DNA of 39,190 bases from Pseudomonadota bacterium (GTDB lineage: Bacteria > Pseudomonadota > Gammaproteobacteria > Acidiferrobacterales > Acidiferrobacteraceae). The stretch covers positions 1 through 39,190 of the forward strand of contig JAJYDT010000018.1 in NCBI GenBank assembly GCA_021777335.1, written 5' to 3'. The notes beneath the pieces are model-generated. The model did no database searches. It was not told where the DNA came from and saw only the letters and a program-made list of their open reading frames with translations. A program made the translations under genes and the position numbers. Below, piece after piece: positions 8,046 to 15,194 of the stretch (the first letter of the stretch is position 1; each line of letters starts with the position of its first letter).

Positions 8046-8560
8046 GACTGTTGCAAAACATAGAGATTACTAAAGATGATTACGTTCATGAGTCAGTTTG
8101 CACGCACCTTCGAGATATCTGCAGGTCGGCGCGACCGCGCAGAGTGAGCTACTGGTATCCACACTGTTTCCGGGATCAGGGTAGCCGAGGTCCGGGGAGC
8201 GTTGCATTAATCAGGGTCGCCGAAAAACTATCTTGGACCATAACCCTAGGAAGGCTACTACCGTACCAGAAACTACGGATCTACCCAAGACCTGACCGTG
8301 GCCCCGGTAGGCGACCCCGTGATCACGAGAGGCACCCTTTTTAAAGACCGTATAGCGCCTGGCATCACGAGCAAAATACGAGCAAAAGATGGCCACCACA
8401 GCGGACCACGGTAGGCAGCCCACTCTGAAGTGCCGGCTGATGCGCCACATGGTCCTGCGTGAAGATGAGTTATCCGGTTCCGCCAGACCATACTCCGATC
8501 GAAGGTTCTTCGTCGAAGTATAGCAACCCTGCTCGGAGATGGTATTTCCCGGCGCCAGTG
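8046..8560. other. Intergenic region upstream of the efflux operon
   Basis: No gene is supported in these ~515 bases. The stretch contains a G/C-rich imperfect hairpin at 8119-8142 (GGTCG/CGACC core), a perfect 10-bp palindrome CGTGATCACG at 8318-8327, and two exact 10-bp direct repeats at 8367-8387. It separates the single-cysteine dsrC paralogue from the efflux operon on the same strand. It probably holds the efflux promoter, but I see no confident -35/-10 pair. Confidence 0.5.
8367..8387. repeat. Tandem 10-bp direct repeats, one helical turn apart
   Basis: ACGAGCAAAA at 8367-8376 is repeated exactly at 8378-8387 with one base between, giving an 11-bp period. Such phased repeats are typical of sites bound by activator or response-regulator dimers. 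It lies about 320 bp upstream of the outer-membrane factor gene. Confidence 0.5.
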
Positions 8561-8902
8561 TCAGACGTCGAGCATCAGCTTTCTCGGTTTACGCATGCCT
8601 GCTATTTTGCAGGCCTGCTGGCCATACCCGTAGGGAAAGAGCTCATGCAGATACTTGCGGGTAGCTTTATCCTTACCAAGTTTCTGTTCCAGTGTCTTCA
8701 GGACAACGCGTGCCTCCGGTACTGTGTTGCGCTCTTCGAAATGCTCACGCACGAACCTTACGACGAGCCAGCGTTCCTTGGTAAGCTCGAGTTGTTCTTG
8801 CTCGGCAATTCGTTCTGCGATCGCCCCGTTCCATTCGTAAGGGTCGAGCAGGAATCCTTCCTCATCAGTCTCAAAGTTTTTACCATTCACTTCCAGCGTC
8901 AT
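8561..8902 (-). CDS. DsrC/TusE-family paralogue with a single cysteine
   Basis: This 113-residue protein aligns over its whole length with the true DsrC at 37572-37904. It shares the N-terminal Glu-Thr-Asp-Glu-Glu-Gly motif, the Trp in the second helix and the Leu-Phe-Pro-Tyr-Gly segment near the C-terminus. It keeps the inner cysteine (Gln-Ala-Cys, C98, CysB of DsrC) but lacks the penultimate C-terminal cysteine (CysA); the tail is Pro-Arg-Lys-Leu-Met-Leu-Asp-Val. It therefore cannot form the CysA-CysB disulfide or trisulfide of DsrC, nor act like TusE, which uses CysA. The start at ATG 8902 has a GGAGG site just upstream. It ends the redox operon. A regulatory or docking role is possible. 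Confidence 0.85.
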   Translation of the reverse strand: MTLEVNGKNFETDEEGFLLDPYEWNGAIAERIAEQEQLELTKERWLVVRFVREHFEERNTVPEARVVLKTLEQKLGKDKATRKYLHELFPYGYGQQACKIAGMRKPRKLMLDV

Positions 8903-8960
8903 GACGCTCTTTCCTCCCGCCCACGAGTGGCTGTTGAACGTCGTTGATGGGATGCCCCGA

Positions 8961-9260
8961 TCACTGGCCCGCACCGGGGTTCGGTTTCCGTGGCACAAAC
9001 CGAACAATACTCGGATTCCCGCCGGAAACAGGCTCGTCCACGTATTTAGGTCTCGCCGCCATGGGTCGGCCTGCAGCGTCGGCAAGTTCCCGTTCGCGCG
9101 CGCTGATCAGGGCAAGTGACTGGCGTAGATCTTCAATTGTGCTGTCCTGTAGTGGGTGCCGCATCCCAGGCATGGTTGCGGTATCCTTTATGACATTGGT
9201 CAACGCGACCTTTACCGCGCGCAGGATACGCTCTTCTTTCGACAGATCAGGATCACTCAT
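8961..9260 (-). CDS. Small conserved hypothetical protein beside the dsrC paralogue
   Basis: This soluble 99-residue protein has no signal or membrane segment. It is mainly helical and charged, with Lys-Glu-Glu-Arg-Ile-Leu-Arg-Ala-Val-Lys near the start, an Asp-Leu-Arg-x-Ser-Leu-Ala-Leu-Ile-Ser-Ala-Arg-Glu-Arg-Glu-Leu helix in the middle and a proline/arginine-rich tail. I do not recognise a named family. It sits 26 bases after the HTH-ferredoxin-reductase gene and 58 bases before the dsrC paralogue, on the same strand, so it is probably co-transcribed. Function is unknown; a partner for the DsrC-like protein is a guess from position. Confidence 0.65.
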   Translation of the reverse strand: MSDPDLSKEERILRAVKVALTNVIKDTATMPGMRHPLQDSTIEDLRQSLALISARERELADAAGRPMAARPKYVDEPVSGGNPSIVRFVPRKPNPGAGQ

Positions 9261-9286
9261 AACAACCCCCTAGCCTCAGATTCGAT

Positions 9287-10735
9287 TTAGAGATAGTCGA
9301 GAAGCAGTTGTGTCATAGGCAAGCCGCTTCCATTGAGGTATTTTGCGATTATCTCAGCCCACGTTTTTGGTCCTGCCACATAGATATCATGTTTACCAAG
9401 ATCACGTACTTCCGAAGCAATGCCGTCCAGTGTACGCTTGAGCTCAGGTTCCGACGCGGCGATAAGCGGGGCATATCGGAAGTTATCCAGCGCGTCGGAC
9501 CATGACCTGCACAGATTGTGCATATAGTGCCCCCATTGTGACTCGTTGATCCAGTAAAGCGAAATCGATTCCGCTGCGTTCAGTGCCATAGCGTGTTCGA
9601 TAAGGCTCTTAATGGGGGCAAATCCGGTCCCCCAGGCGATGAAGAGGAGCGGTCGCTGCGACTCTTCGCTCAGCACGAAATCGCCACGCGGGCCTTCAAG
9701 TGTGACAGAATCTCCTGGTTTTAAGGTCGGCATGGTGCTGCCTGAAAGTACGGCTTTGGGCAGGTGGAACTGAAGATTCCGGTCATCACACGGACAGCTA
9801 GCGATCGCGGCATCAAGCGCGTTATCCCCGATCATGAGCGTGACACGCTGTCCCGCCAGAAACCTCAGCCGTGAGCTCCGCGGAGTTTGTAGGTGCAGCA
9901 GCATAAGCGTTTCCGAAAGCTCCTGGACAGTCTTTACGCGTGCGACAATGTGCTGTAGTGGAATTCCGCGCGTCCCGCCAGCCTCCGTGGCCTCGATGAC
10001 GAGGTCAGTTATGGCCGTATGTGCGCAGAGTAGTATGTAGCCGTCGGCTTTTTCCGCTTCGGTTAGCGTGAAGTCAGAGTAGCGGATCTTCTTGGTCTCG
10101 CCGGAGACGATCTTCGCTTTGCACAGACCGCAGTTGCCGCTGCTGCACCCGTAATCTAGGGAAAGACCCGACCGTAACGCGGCGTCGAGAATGGTGTCAT
10201 TTCCTTCAATAAGAAATTCGTGGTTGCTTGGCAACAGTCGGATTTGGGCTGTCATGATCCTGAGAAAATGGTTCTGGATAAGGAGTGACGTGTCGGGTTG
10301 TAACGGTACCAGCTCCTGTTCCCTCAATATTAGCCCAAGAGTGGATAGGGTGTGCTTGGCCGAGGCTGCACCGCCCACGTCTGCGGCGGCAATCTCCATG
10401 GAAATACGGTGGAGCAAGACTCGTTTTTGCTCGACCTCGGACTTGAGTGACACGAGTTCCCGTGTAAGGGTCTCAATCCGTGCCAGGAGCACCTCGGGGT
10501 CAGGAAGAATGCGTTCCCGCACACGGTGCGCGAAAGCGTCATCTTTTATCCGGGTAAAGCGTTCAAGAGTGCTGTTGTCTTCAATGCGGGCGGCCGGGTA
10601 GGCTGTTGCGAGATCGCTAATGGCAACCTTGCCTTCAAACGTCATAAGCTCCCCCTGCTGGATCTTTTTCTGCAGCATGCCGCGGGTAACCCCGATGAGT
10701 CGGGCGGCACGCGTGAGCGAGAGACGTTCAGGCAT
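9287..10735 (-). CDS. HTH / [2Fe-2S] ferredoxin / flavin reductase fusion protein
   Basis: This 482-residue fusion has four parts. Residues ~5-45 form an excisionase/MerR-like helix-turn-helix. Residues ~80-115 are a predicted coiled coil. Residues ~160-255 are a plant-type [2Fe-2S] ferredoxin with Cys197, Cys202, Cys205 and Cys237. Residues ~260-482 are a ferredoxin-NAD(P)H reductase module with a nucleotide-binding Gly-Thr-Gly-Phe-Ala-Pro. The usual R-x-Y-S FAD motif is not evident. The last two modules resemble reductases that feed electrons from NAD(P)H to oxygenases. A DNA-binding head on such an enzyme suggests a redox-sensing regulator or a DNA-tethered reductase. It starts 42 bases after the VOC gene and lies in an operon with Rieske and dioxygenase genes, which it could reduce. 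Confidence 0.8.
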   Translation of the reverse strand: MPERLSLTRAARLIGVTRGMLQKKIQQGELMTFEGKVAISDLATAYPAARIEDNSTLERFTRIKDDAFAHRVRERILPDPEVLLARIETLTRELVSLKSEVEQKRVLLHRISMEIAAADVGGAASAKHTLSTLGLILREQELVPLQPDTSLLIQNHFLRIMTAQIRLLPSNHEFLIEGNDTILDAALRSGLSLDYGCSSGNCGLCKAKIVSGETKKIRYSDFTLTEAEKADGYILLCAHTAITDLVIEATEAGGTRGIPLQHIVARVKTVQELSETLMLLHLQTPRSSRLRFLAGQRVTLMIGDNALDAAIASCPCDDRNLQFHLPKAVLSGSTMPTLKPGDSVTLEGPRGDFVLSEESQRPLLFIAWGTGFAPIKSLIEHAMALNAAESISLYWINESQWGHYMHNLCRSWSDALDNFRYAPLIAASEPELKRTLDGIASEVRDLGKHDIYVAGPKTWAEIIAKYLNGSGLPMTQLLLDYL

Positions 10736-10777
10736 CGGGGTGATCCCGGACAGACAATTGTTTTCGGACCAGATCAG

Positions 10778-11209
10778 TCATCTGGCAAAGACGCGGTCGG
10801 GTGAGGAAAAAGCCTTGAACTCAAGTGCGTTACCGCTCGGATCAAGCAGGAACACGGTCGCTTGCTCACCTGGCTTGCCGAGAAAACGCATACCTGGCTT
10901 GCGCAAAAACGGGACATCCGCTGACTGCAGACGTTCAACCAACGCGCTCCAGTCTTTCATAGTCAGGATAACCCCAAAGTGCGGTATCGGGATATTCTCG
11001 TCGTCTACTTGGTTCAGCAGCTCTACTTTATGCCCGGCAGGGCACAGATGTGCGACGATCTGGTGCCCATAGAGATCGAAATCGACCCAGGTCTCGGCGC
11101 TGCGCCCCTCCGGGCAGCCGAGGATGCCAGTATAGAATGTCCGTGTCCGGGCGAGGTCATTGACTGGAAAAGCGAGGTGAAAAGGGCGCAGGGGTGGCGT
11201 GTTTGTCAT
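10778..11209 (-). CDS. VOC-superfamily protein (glyoxalase/dioxygenase-like)
   Basis: This 143-residue protein has the paired beta-alpha-beta-beta-beta modules of the vicinal oxygen chelate fold. The first module has Pro-Phe-His-Leu-Ala-Phe-Pro-Val (H11, probable metal ligand), Arg-Thr-Phe-Tyr-Thr-Gly-Ile-Leu-Gly-Cys and Gly-His-Gln-Ile-Val-Ala-His. The second ends with Leu-Leu-Asp-Pro-Ser-Gly-Asn-Ala-Leu-Glu-Phe-Lys, where Glu is a probable metal ligand. The substrate is unknown. The ATG at 11209 overlaps the PiuC-like stop as TGATG, indicating coupling; an upstream in-frame ATG at 11224 is less likely. It probably acts with the neighbouring oxygenases. Confidence 0.8.
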   Translation of the reverse strand: MTNTPPLRPFHLAFPVNDLARTRTFYTGILGCPEGRSAETWVDFDLYGHQIVAHLCPAGHKVELLNQVDDENIPIPHFGVILTMKDWSALVERLQSADVPFLRKPGMRFLGKPGEQATVFLLDPSGNALEFKAFSSPDRVFAR

Positions 11210-11883
11210 CAGAGCTCGCTCCATCGTCGCACAAGATTGATGTAGGCCTGGTTCACCCTGATCGTCTCGGGAGCGTCTGGCGCACGCTCAAGCAGCGTCT
11301 CGCGCGCGAGGTAGAGGTCGTACAAAAGTTCCCTCTGTCCTGGGTCGCGCACCATGCTCTGTACCCATGTGACGGCGACCAGCCGCTCGCCAGAAACGAC
11401 CGCATTGACCCGATGTAGCCGGGAAGCGGGGTACATGACCCCGTTGCCCGCTGTGAGCTTGACCGTCTGCGTTCCGTACGCCGTATCAATCACAAGTTCC
11501 CCGCCCTCGTATTCATGGGGCTCACTCAGGAAGAGCGTGATTGCGATATCGCTGCGGTAAGGCGCGCCATCCGCGCTCATGATAGGGTCATCGAGATGGG
11601 TTCCGTAGGCCATGCCTGCTGTATAGCGGGCATAGTGAGGGGTGGCAACAGCAAGTGGCAGAGCGGCGGCGCGATACGCCGGATGCCGCACGAGATTGCT
11701 CATTACGAGGCCGTCAAGCTCCGCGATCCAGGTTGGCCGACGGTCAATCTCCTGGTTCCGCTTGACACGTTGCGCCGCAGCTCCCGCAGTGAGTCGCCCG
11801 TCGACGAAAGTGCCCTGGGCGATGAAGCGCCGCGCCGCGGCGAGCTGCTCGCGTCCAAGGACCCCAGGAAGCGTCAGCATCAT
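11209..11883 (-). CDS. PiuC/YbiX-like Fe(II)/2-oxoglutarate-dependent dioxygenase
   Basis: This 224-residue protein matches PKHD-type hydroxylases of the PiuC/YbiX group. Near the start it has Phe-Val-Asp-Gly-Arg-Leu-Thr-Ala-Gly, the family's hallmark. Iron ligands are visible as His96-x-Asp98 in Tyr-Gly-Thr-His-Leu-Asp-Asp and a distal His157 in Arg-Leu-His-Arg-Val. The 2-oxoglutarate-binding arginine is R167 in Gly-Glu-Arg-Leu-Val-Ala-Val-Thr-Trp. Length is normal for the family. Homologues usually sit next to TonB-dependent siderophore receptors; here there is no receptor, and it sits among redox genes. It follows the TrpD2-like gene by 38 bases. Confidence 0.85.
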   Translation of the reverse strand: MMLTLPGVLGREQLAAARRFIAQGTFVDGRLTAGAAAQRVKRNQEIDRRPTWIAELDGLVMSNLVRHPAYRAAALPLAVATPHYARYTAGMAYGTHLDDPIMSADGAPYRSDIAITLFLSEPHEYEGGELVIDTAYGTQTVKLTAGNGVMYPASRLHRVNAVVSGERLVAVTWVQSMVRDPGQRELLYDLYLARETLLERAPDAPETIRVNQAYINLVRRWSEL

Positions 11884-11921
11884 GGGATCACCGTCTTGAC
11901 TGTAGCGTAGACGGGGTGCAT

Positions 11922-13052
11922 TCAGTGCGCCGCAGAGAATCGCGCAAGTGCGCCCCCGTCATCCAGGCATGTACGCACCATTGCCGCCGCAGTTCGTGGC
12001 GAGTCGTGGCGGCCAAGATGGAACAGACACATGGCGGCCGCGTAAATAAGCGCATCGCGTGTCGGGCCTGCCGCGCCCTGCAATGCGGCCAACCCTTGTT
12101 CAGCCGCCGCGGCAGCAACTAATGTCGCGTTGAAAGGCTTTTCCGCATCCGTAGGCTCACGTAGCCCATCTATCTGCTCCGGCAGAGATGCCGCCCGCAC
12201 GGTTTGTACGATTCCAAGATCCTCGGGATGGATTTCAAGGCTCTGTTCTTCGCCTTGGTCGTGGTAATAGACGAACGCGCCCATTTGCCGCAGGGATGGA
12301 ATGACACCACCCTCAACTCCGCGCACCATAAGCGCCGAATTGAACCCCGCGCGCCGCGCGAGCAGGGCGTAGATCCGGGGATAGGGTTTGTGGACATAGC
12401 CTGTCAGGAGATGGGTCTTGATTCGGCCACGGAGGGGACCGAGCAGGGTCTCCACGGTGCTAAGCGCAGGGCGCTTAACGATCAATTCGCGCAAAGGGAC
12501 GAGTGCGTGGAGCCTTGGGCAGAACGCGTTTTGATCGACGTACGCCCAGCCAATCGATGGGTCCGCGACACGTAGCGCAGCTGCCTGTGGACTAAGATCA
12601 ACCGGTATGCCGGCAGCGGCAAGCACCTGGCGGTGCGTAACACCATGTTTTGGTCCGACGCACAAAAGACCGTGTGAAACTGATGGAACTCCGGTCGCGG
12701 CGAGCACGGCAGGTAAAAATGGCGACGGCGGAAGGCTGCGCAGGTAACCATCATAGGGATCGGCGACGTCCATGATCTCATCCACCGCCGCGATAACCTC
12801 TGTCGTTTCTGCGCGCAACGCATCAAGCAGGCCGAGATTTTCTTCGTCAGTCTCGCGCTTCATACGCAGGGCGATCAGGAAGATGCCCGCTTGGACCGGA
12901 TCCACCTGACCGCTCAGGACAAGGCGCATGGCCTCGGCCGCCTCGGCCTGTGAGAGATCTTTGCTAAGCTCAGGTCCAGTCGCAATCCTGCCCAGAATCT
13001 CGCGCATAACCTCTGTCGCCGCCCGTCCGAGATTCAGTCTGTTGGCTGTCAT
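11922..13052 (-). CDS. TrpD2/YbiB-like protein (anthranilate phosphoribosyltransferase fold)
   Basis: This protein of about 376 residues has the helical N-terminal domain and alpha/beta core of the anthranilate phosphoribosyltransferase fold. The Gly-Thr-Gly-Gly-Asp PRPP loop of true TrpD is replaced by Asp-Pro-Tyr-Asp-Gly-Tyr-Leu-Arg, although Gly-Val-Pro-x-x-x-His-Gly follows as in TrpD. There are no trp genes nearby. This fits the TrpD2/YbiB group, described as nucleic-acid-binding proteins rather than tryptophan enzymes. The ATG at 13052 overlaps the Rieske stop as ATGA; the next ATG upstream (13058) is also possible. Its meaning in a redox operon is unclear. Confidence 0.75.
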   Translation of the reverse strand: MTANRLNLGRAATEVMREILGRIATGPELSKDLSQAEAAEAMRLVLSGQVDPVQAGIFLIALRMKRETDEENLGLLDALRAETTEVIAAVDEIMDVADPYDGYLRSLPPSPFLPAVLAATGVPSVSHGLLCVGPKHGVTHRQVLAAAGIPVDLSPQAAALRVADPSIGWAYVDQNAFCPRLHALVPLRELIVKRPALSTVETLLGPLRGRIKTHLLTGYVHKPYPRIYALLARRAGFNSALMVRGVEGGVIPSLRQMGAFVYYHDQGEEQSLEIHPEDLGIVQTVRAASLPEQIDGLREPTDAEKPFNATLVAAAAAEQGLAALQGAAGPTRDALIYAAAMCLFHLGRHDSPRTAAAMVRTCLDDGGALARFSAAH

Positions 13053-13381
13053 AAACATCCCGCCTCTGTCTGAAGGGAGATAAGGATATCATCGCCCTCC
13101 ACGCGCACCGGGTAAACCATGAGCGCGTCCTCAGCAGGTCCATCCAACACTGCACCCGTGCGCACGCTGAAGCGGCTACCGTGGAGCGGGCATTTCACGG
13201 TCTCGCCCTGAAGCGCGCCGGTGCAAAGCGACACGTCCTCGTGGGTGCATAGCCCGCCAACAGCATAATAGGTACCTTTAATGTTGGCGATCAGGATGTG
13301 ATGTGTATTTAATCGGACACACCACATTCGCCCGTGACCGATATCCCGAGCGTGTGCTACCACGAAAAAATCCGGGGTCAC
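13049..13381 (-). CDS. Rieske-type [2Fe-2S] ferredoxin
   Basis: This is a 110-residue single-domain Rieske protein. Cluster ligands are in Cys-Thr-His and, 16 residues later, Cys-Pro-Leu-His, giving the C-x-H...C-x-x-H signature. It lacks a signal peptide, so it is cytoplasmic and of the dioxygenase-ferredoxin/NirD size class. The likely start is GTG 13381, seven bases after the TauE-like stop and preceded by GGTGAG. A longer ATG-initiated form from 13438 would overlap the upstream gene by 50 bases. Its stop overlaps the start of the TrpD2-like gene. It is a plausible electron carrier from the ferredoxin-reductase fusion to an oxygenase. Confidence 0.85.
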   Translation of the reverse strand: MTPDFFVVAHARDIGHGRMWCVRLNTHHILIANIKGTYYAVGGLCTHEDVSLCTGALQGETVKCPLHGSRFSVRTGAVLDGPAEDALMVYPVRVEGDDILISLQTEAGCL

Positions 13382-13388
13382 GAATGGC

Positions 13389-14105
13389 TCACCGACCGAG
13401 GAAAAGCGAAAGACCACCCGCCATGATGACCCAGGCAACTACGTGGCGAAAGCGCCTTTCCGATACGCGCAGATGCAGTTGATTGGCACGCCACAGGACA
13501 ACGATCAGGAGCGGCGCTGAGAACGCCATGAGACGCACAGTCCCAGCGCCAAGAACCCCATATGCGGCGTAACCCGTGAGCCTCAGGATGTTCAACGCAA
13601 GAAAGAACGCAAGCGCGTAGTTGCGCACAACTGTCTTGTCCTCGAACGTGCCGAGCAGGCGCGTCATAGCAATCGGTCCGCTGATCCCAAAAAGCGCCTG
13701 GGAGGCCCCCGCTAGCGTGTCGAAGACGCGCGCTGCTCTTCGCCCTATGCGCACATGACCCGGGGCCACCACGAGCAATACGCCGACAAGCGTAACCATG
13801 GTAGCGAGCAGTTTCCGGAAGAGCACGGGTGATATGTGGTAGAAAAGTACAGTGCCTGCGATACCGCCGGCCACCGCGTAGAACAACATCCAGCCAAGGA
13901 ACCGCAGGTCCACTGTTTTTGGGGAACGTATCAAGCCAATCGATCCTACGAGGATCTGCGGCATCGCAGAGTATACGACAAGTATCTTGGTGCTGAGCAG
14001 GAAGCGTAGAACGGGCAGCATCAAGATGGTGCCGCCCAGTCCGAATACAATCTCGAACGAATACGTGAGCGCAGCGACGGCGGTCAGTACGATCACGGTT
14101 GGCAT
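13389..14105 (-). CDS. TauE/SafE-family membrane permease
   Basis: This 238-residue integral membrane protein has about seven to eight hydrophobic helices and the two glycine-rich repeats of the TauE/SafE family (Phe-Gly-Leu-Gly-Gly-Thr near residue 25, and Leu-Phe-Gly-Ile-Ser-Gly-Pro after the central loop). Members export sulfite, sulfoacetate or other small anions. In a dsr-type sulfur oxidiser, sulfite efflux is an attractive role, but the substrate is not shown by sequence. ATG 14105 is preferred over TTG 14120. It lies 31 bases after the 2OG oxygenase gene and 7 bases before the Rieske gene. Confidence 0.8.
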   Translation of the reverse strand: MPTVIVLTAVAALTYSFEIVFGLGGTILMLPVLRFLLSTKILVVYSAMPQILVGSIGLIRSPKTVDLRFLGWMLFYAVAGGIAGTVLFYHISPVLFRKLLATMVTLVGVLLVVAPGHVRIGRRAARVFDTLAGASQALFGISGPIAMTRLLGTFEDKTVVRNYALAFFLALNILRLTGYAAYGVLGAGTVRLMAFSAPLLIVVLWRANQLHLRVSERRFRHVVAWVIMAGGLSLFLGR

Positions 14106-14136
14106 TGGGGCGCGGGACAAAGAAATTCATAGCGGC

Positions 14137-14712
14137 TCAGGTGAAACAGATCCATGTCGTCGCGATGTACTTGACACCTTGATTGAGCGTCACGCCACGG
14201 TGATTGTGTGTCCAGAAAGGCGGAAACAGCAATAGGTTGCCTTCCACCGGTTTGACTTTGACCCCCTGGGCCAGAAACTCGGTTTCTCCGCCTGGTCCAT
14301 CGACCGTGTTTAGATACCAAATGGCCACCAGCTGGCGCTGACTGAAGACGCCGGGTCCCGAATCGACATGCCAATGATAGAACTCTCCCGGGCGTGTGCG
14401 TTGCATATTGTAGCCCATGTCTTTGAATGAGTTCGCCGCAAAGTAGGGGAATATCTCTGCGAACCGGCTGAATGCGGATGCAAGCGAGCGCGCAAGCGTG
14501 CCGTCGATGTCTTTCCAGTCCTTGCGTCCACTGATACGGAGGTCGGTGGATCGCTTGATATCCGACGCTAAAGCCCCCTGCTGGCCGATCCGTCCCTCGT
14601 ACTGCTGTTCCGGGCTAGCTTCGTAGCGGCGTATCATTTCATGACACACGTCTGCATTGAGCGCGCGCTCGATTTCGTATATGAAGCTGCCGGGCCTCAC
14701 CTCTTGAATCAT
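14137..14712 (-). CDS. 2OG-Fe(II) oxygenase superfamily protein
   Basis: This 191-residue protein carries the double-stranded beta-helix motifs of prolyl-4-hydroxylase-like enzymes. The first iron-ligand pair is His115-x-Asp117 in Tyr-His-Trp-His-Val-Asp, and the distal histidine is in Trp-Thr-His-Asn-His-Arg-Gly. The usual arginine that holds 2-oxoglutarate may be replaced by lysine (Gly-Val-Lys-Tyr-Ile-Ala-Thr-Thr-Trp). The ATG at 14712 keeps it clear of the divergent gene at 14807; longer starts exist up to 14829 but would overlap it. It is the first gene of the redox operon. The substrate is unknown. Confidence 0.78.
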   Translation of the reverse strand: MIQEVRPGSFIYEIERALNADVCHEMIRRYEASPEQQYEGRIGQQGALASDIKRSTDLRISGRKDWKDIDGTLARSLASAFSRFAEIFPYFAANSFKDMGYNMQRTRPGEFYHWHVDSGPGVFSQRQLVAIWYLNTVDGPGGETEFLAQGVKVKPVEGNLLLFPPFWTHNHRGVTLNQGVKYIATTWICFT

Positions 14713-14806
14713 GTCTGACAGTATCCGGTCTCGCCCGCGTCGATTATCATATGCAGGCTGCGAGCGGTCAACGCGGCGCATGGACATTGTCTGGGTGGTG
14801 AGTGCG

Positions 14807-15184
14807 ATGCAGGTTCTGCTGTTCATCATTGAGCGCGGCGGATATCCCGTGTGTGCCGACCGGTTCTCGCGCCTTGGTTACCGCGTGATCATCGAGCGTT
14901 CGATGCGCAAGGCCTTGGCTCTGCTCAAGTCGGCCAGCCCCGACGTCGTCGTTGCCGAATTCAATTTTGGCCCGCGCTACGGAGACCGCATCAGCAACCT
15001 CGAGCCGCTCTTCGCACGCATCGAGACCGGTTTTCGTGCGACGCGGGTGATCGCGCTCGCCGACGCGGAGTACTGGCATCATCTTGACACGCTGCGTAAG
15101 CGTTTTCCCATATTCGATACGTTGATGCATCCCGTCACCGAAGACCGCCTCGTTGATTGCGTTAATCGTGCCGCCCAGCCCTGA
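14807..15184 (+). CDS. Degenerate receiver-domain protein (pseudo-receiver)
   Basis: This protein of about 125 residues looks like a stand-alone response-regulator receiver: an N-terminal hydrophobic strand, then Gly-Tyr-Arg-Val-Ile-Ile-Glu-Arg-Ser and Ser-Pro-Asp-Val-Val-Val-Ala-Glu-Phe-Asn-Phe-Gly. The phosphoacceptor position reads Glu51 where Asp is expected, and the acidic pair after strand 1 is missing. It therefore probably cannot be phosphorylated normally, and Glu may mimic the active state. The start at ATG 14807 follows GGTGAG; earlier in-frame ATGs exist. It diverges from the redox operon across a ~95-bp gap, so it may share or control that promoter. No output domain is present. 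Confidence 0.55.
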   Translation: MQVLLFIIERGGYPVCADRFSRLGYRVIIERSMRKALALLKSASPDVVVAEFNFGPRYGDRISNLEPLFARIETGFRATRVIALADAEYWHHLDTLRKRFPIFDTLMHPVTEDRLVDCVNRAAQP

Positions 15185-15194
15185 GCACCCATGG

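Noticed and set aside
8903-9085. N-terminal extension of the dsrC paralogue
   Set aside because: It would overlap the upstream small gene, and the ATG at 8902 has a strong GGAGG site and matches the true DsrC start.
11922-13052. Tryptophan biosynthesis gene trpD
   Set aside because: The PRPP-binding Gly-Thr-Gly-Gly-Asp loop is absent and no trp genes are nearby; TrpD2/YbiB-like fits better.
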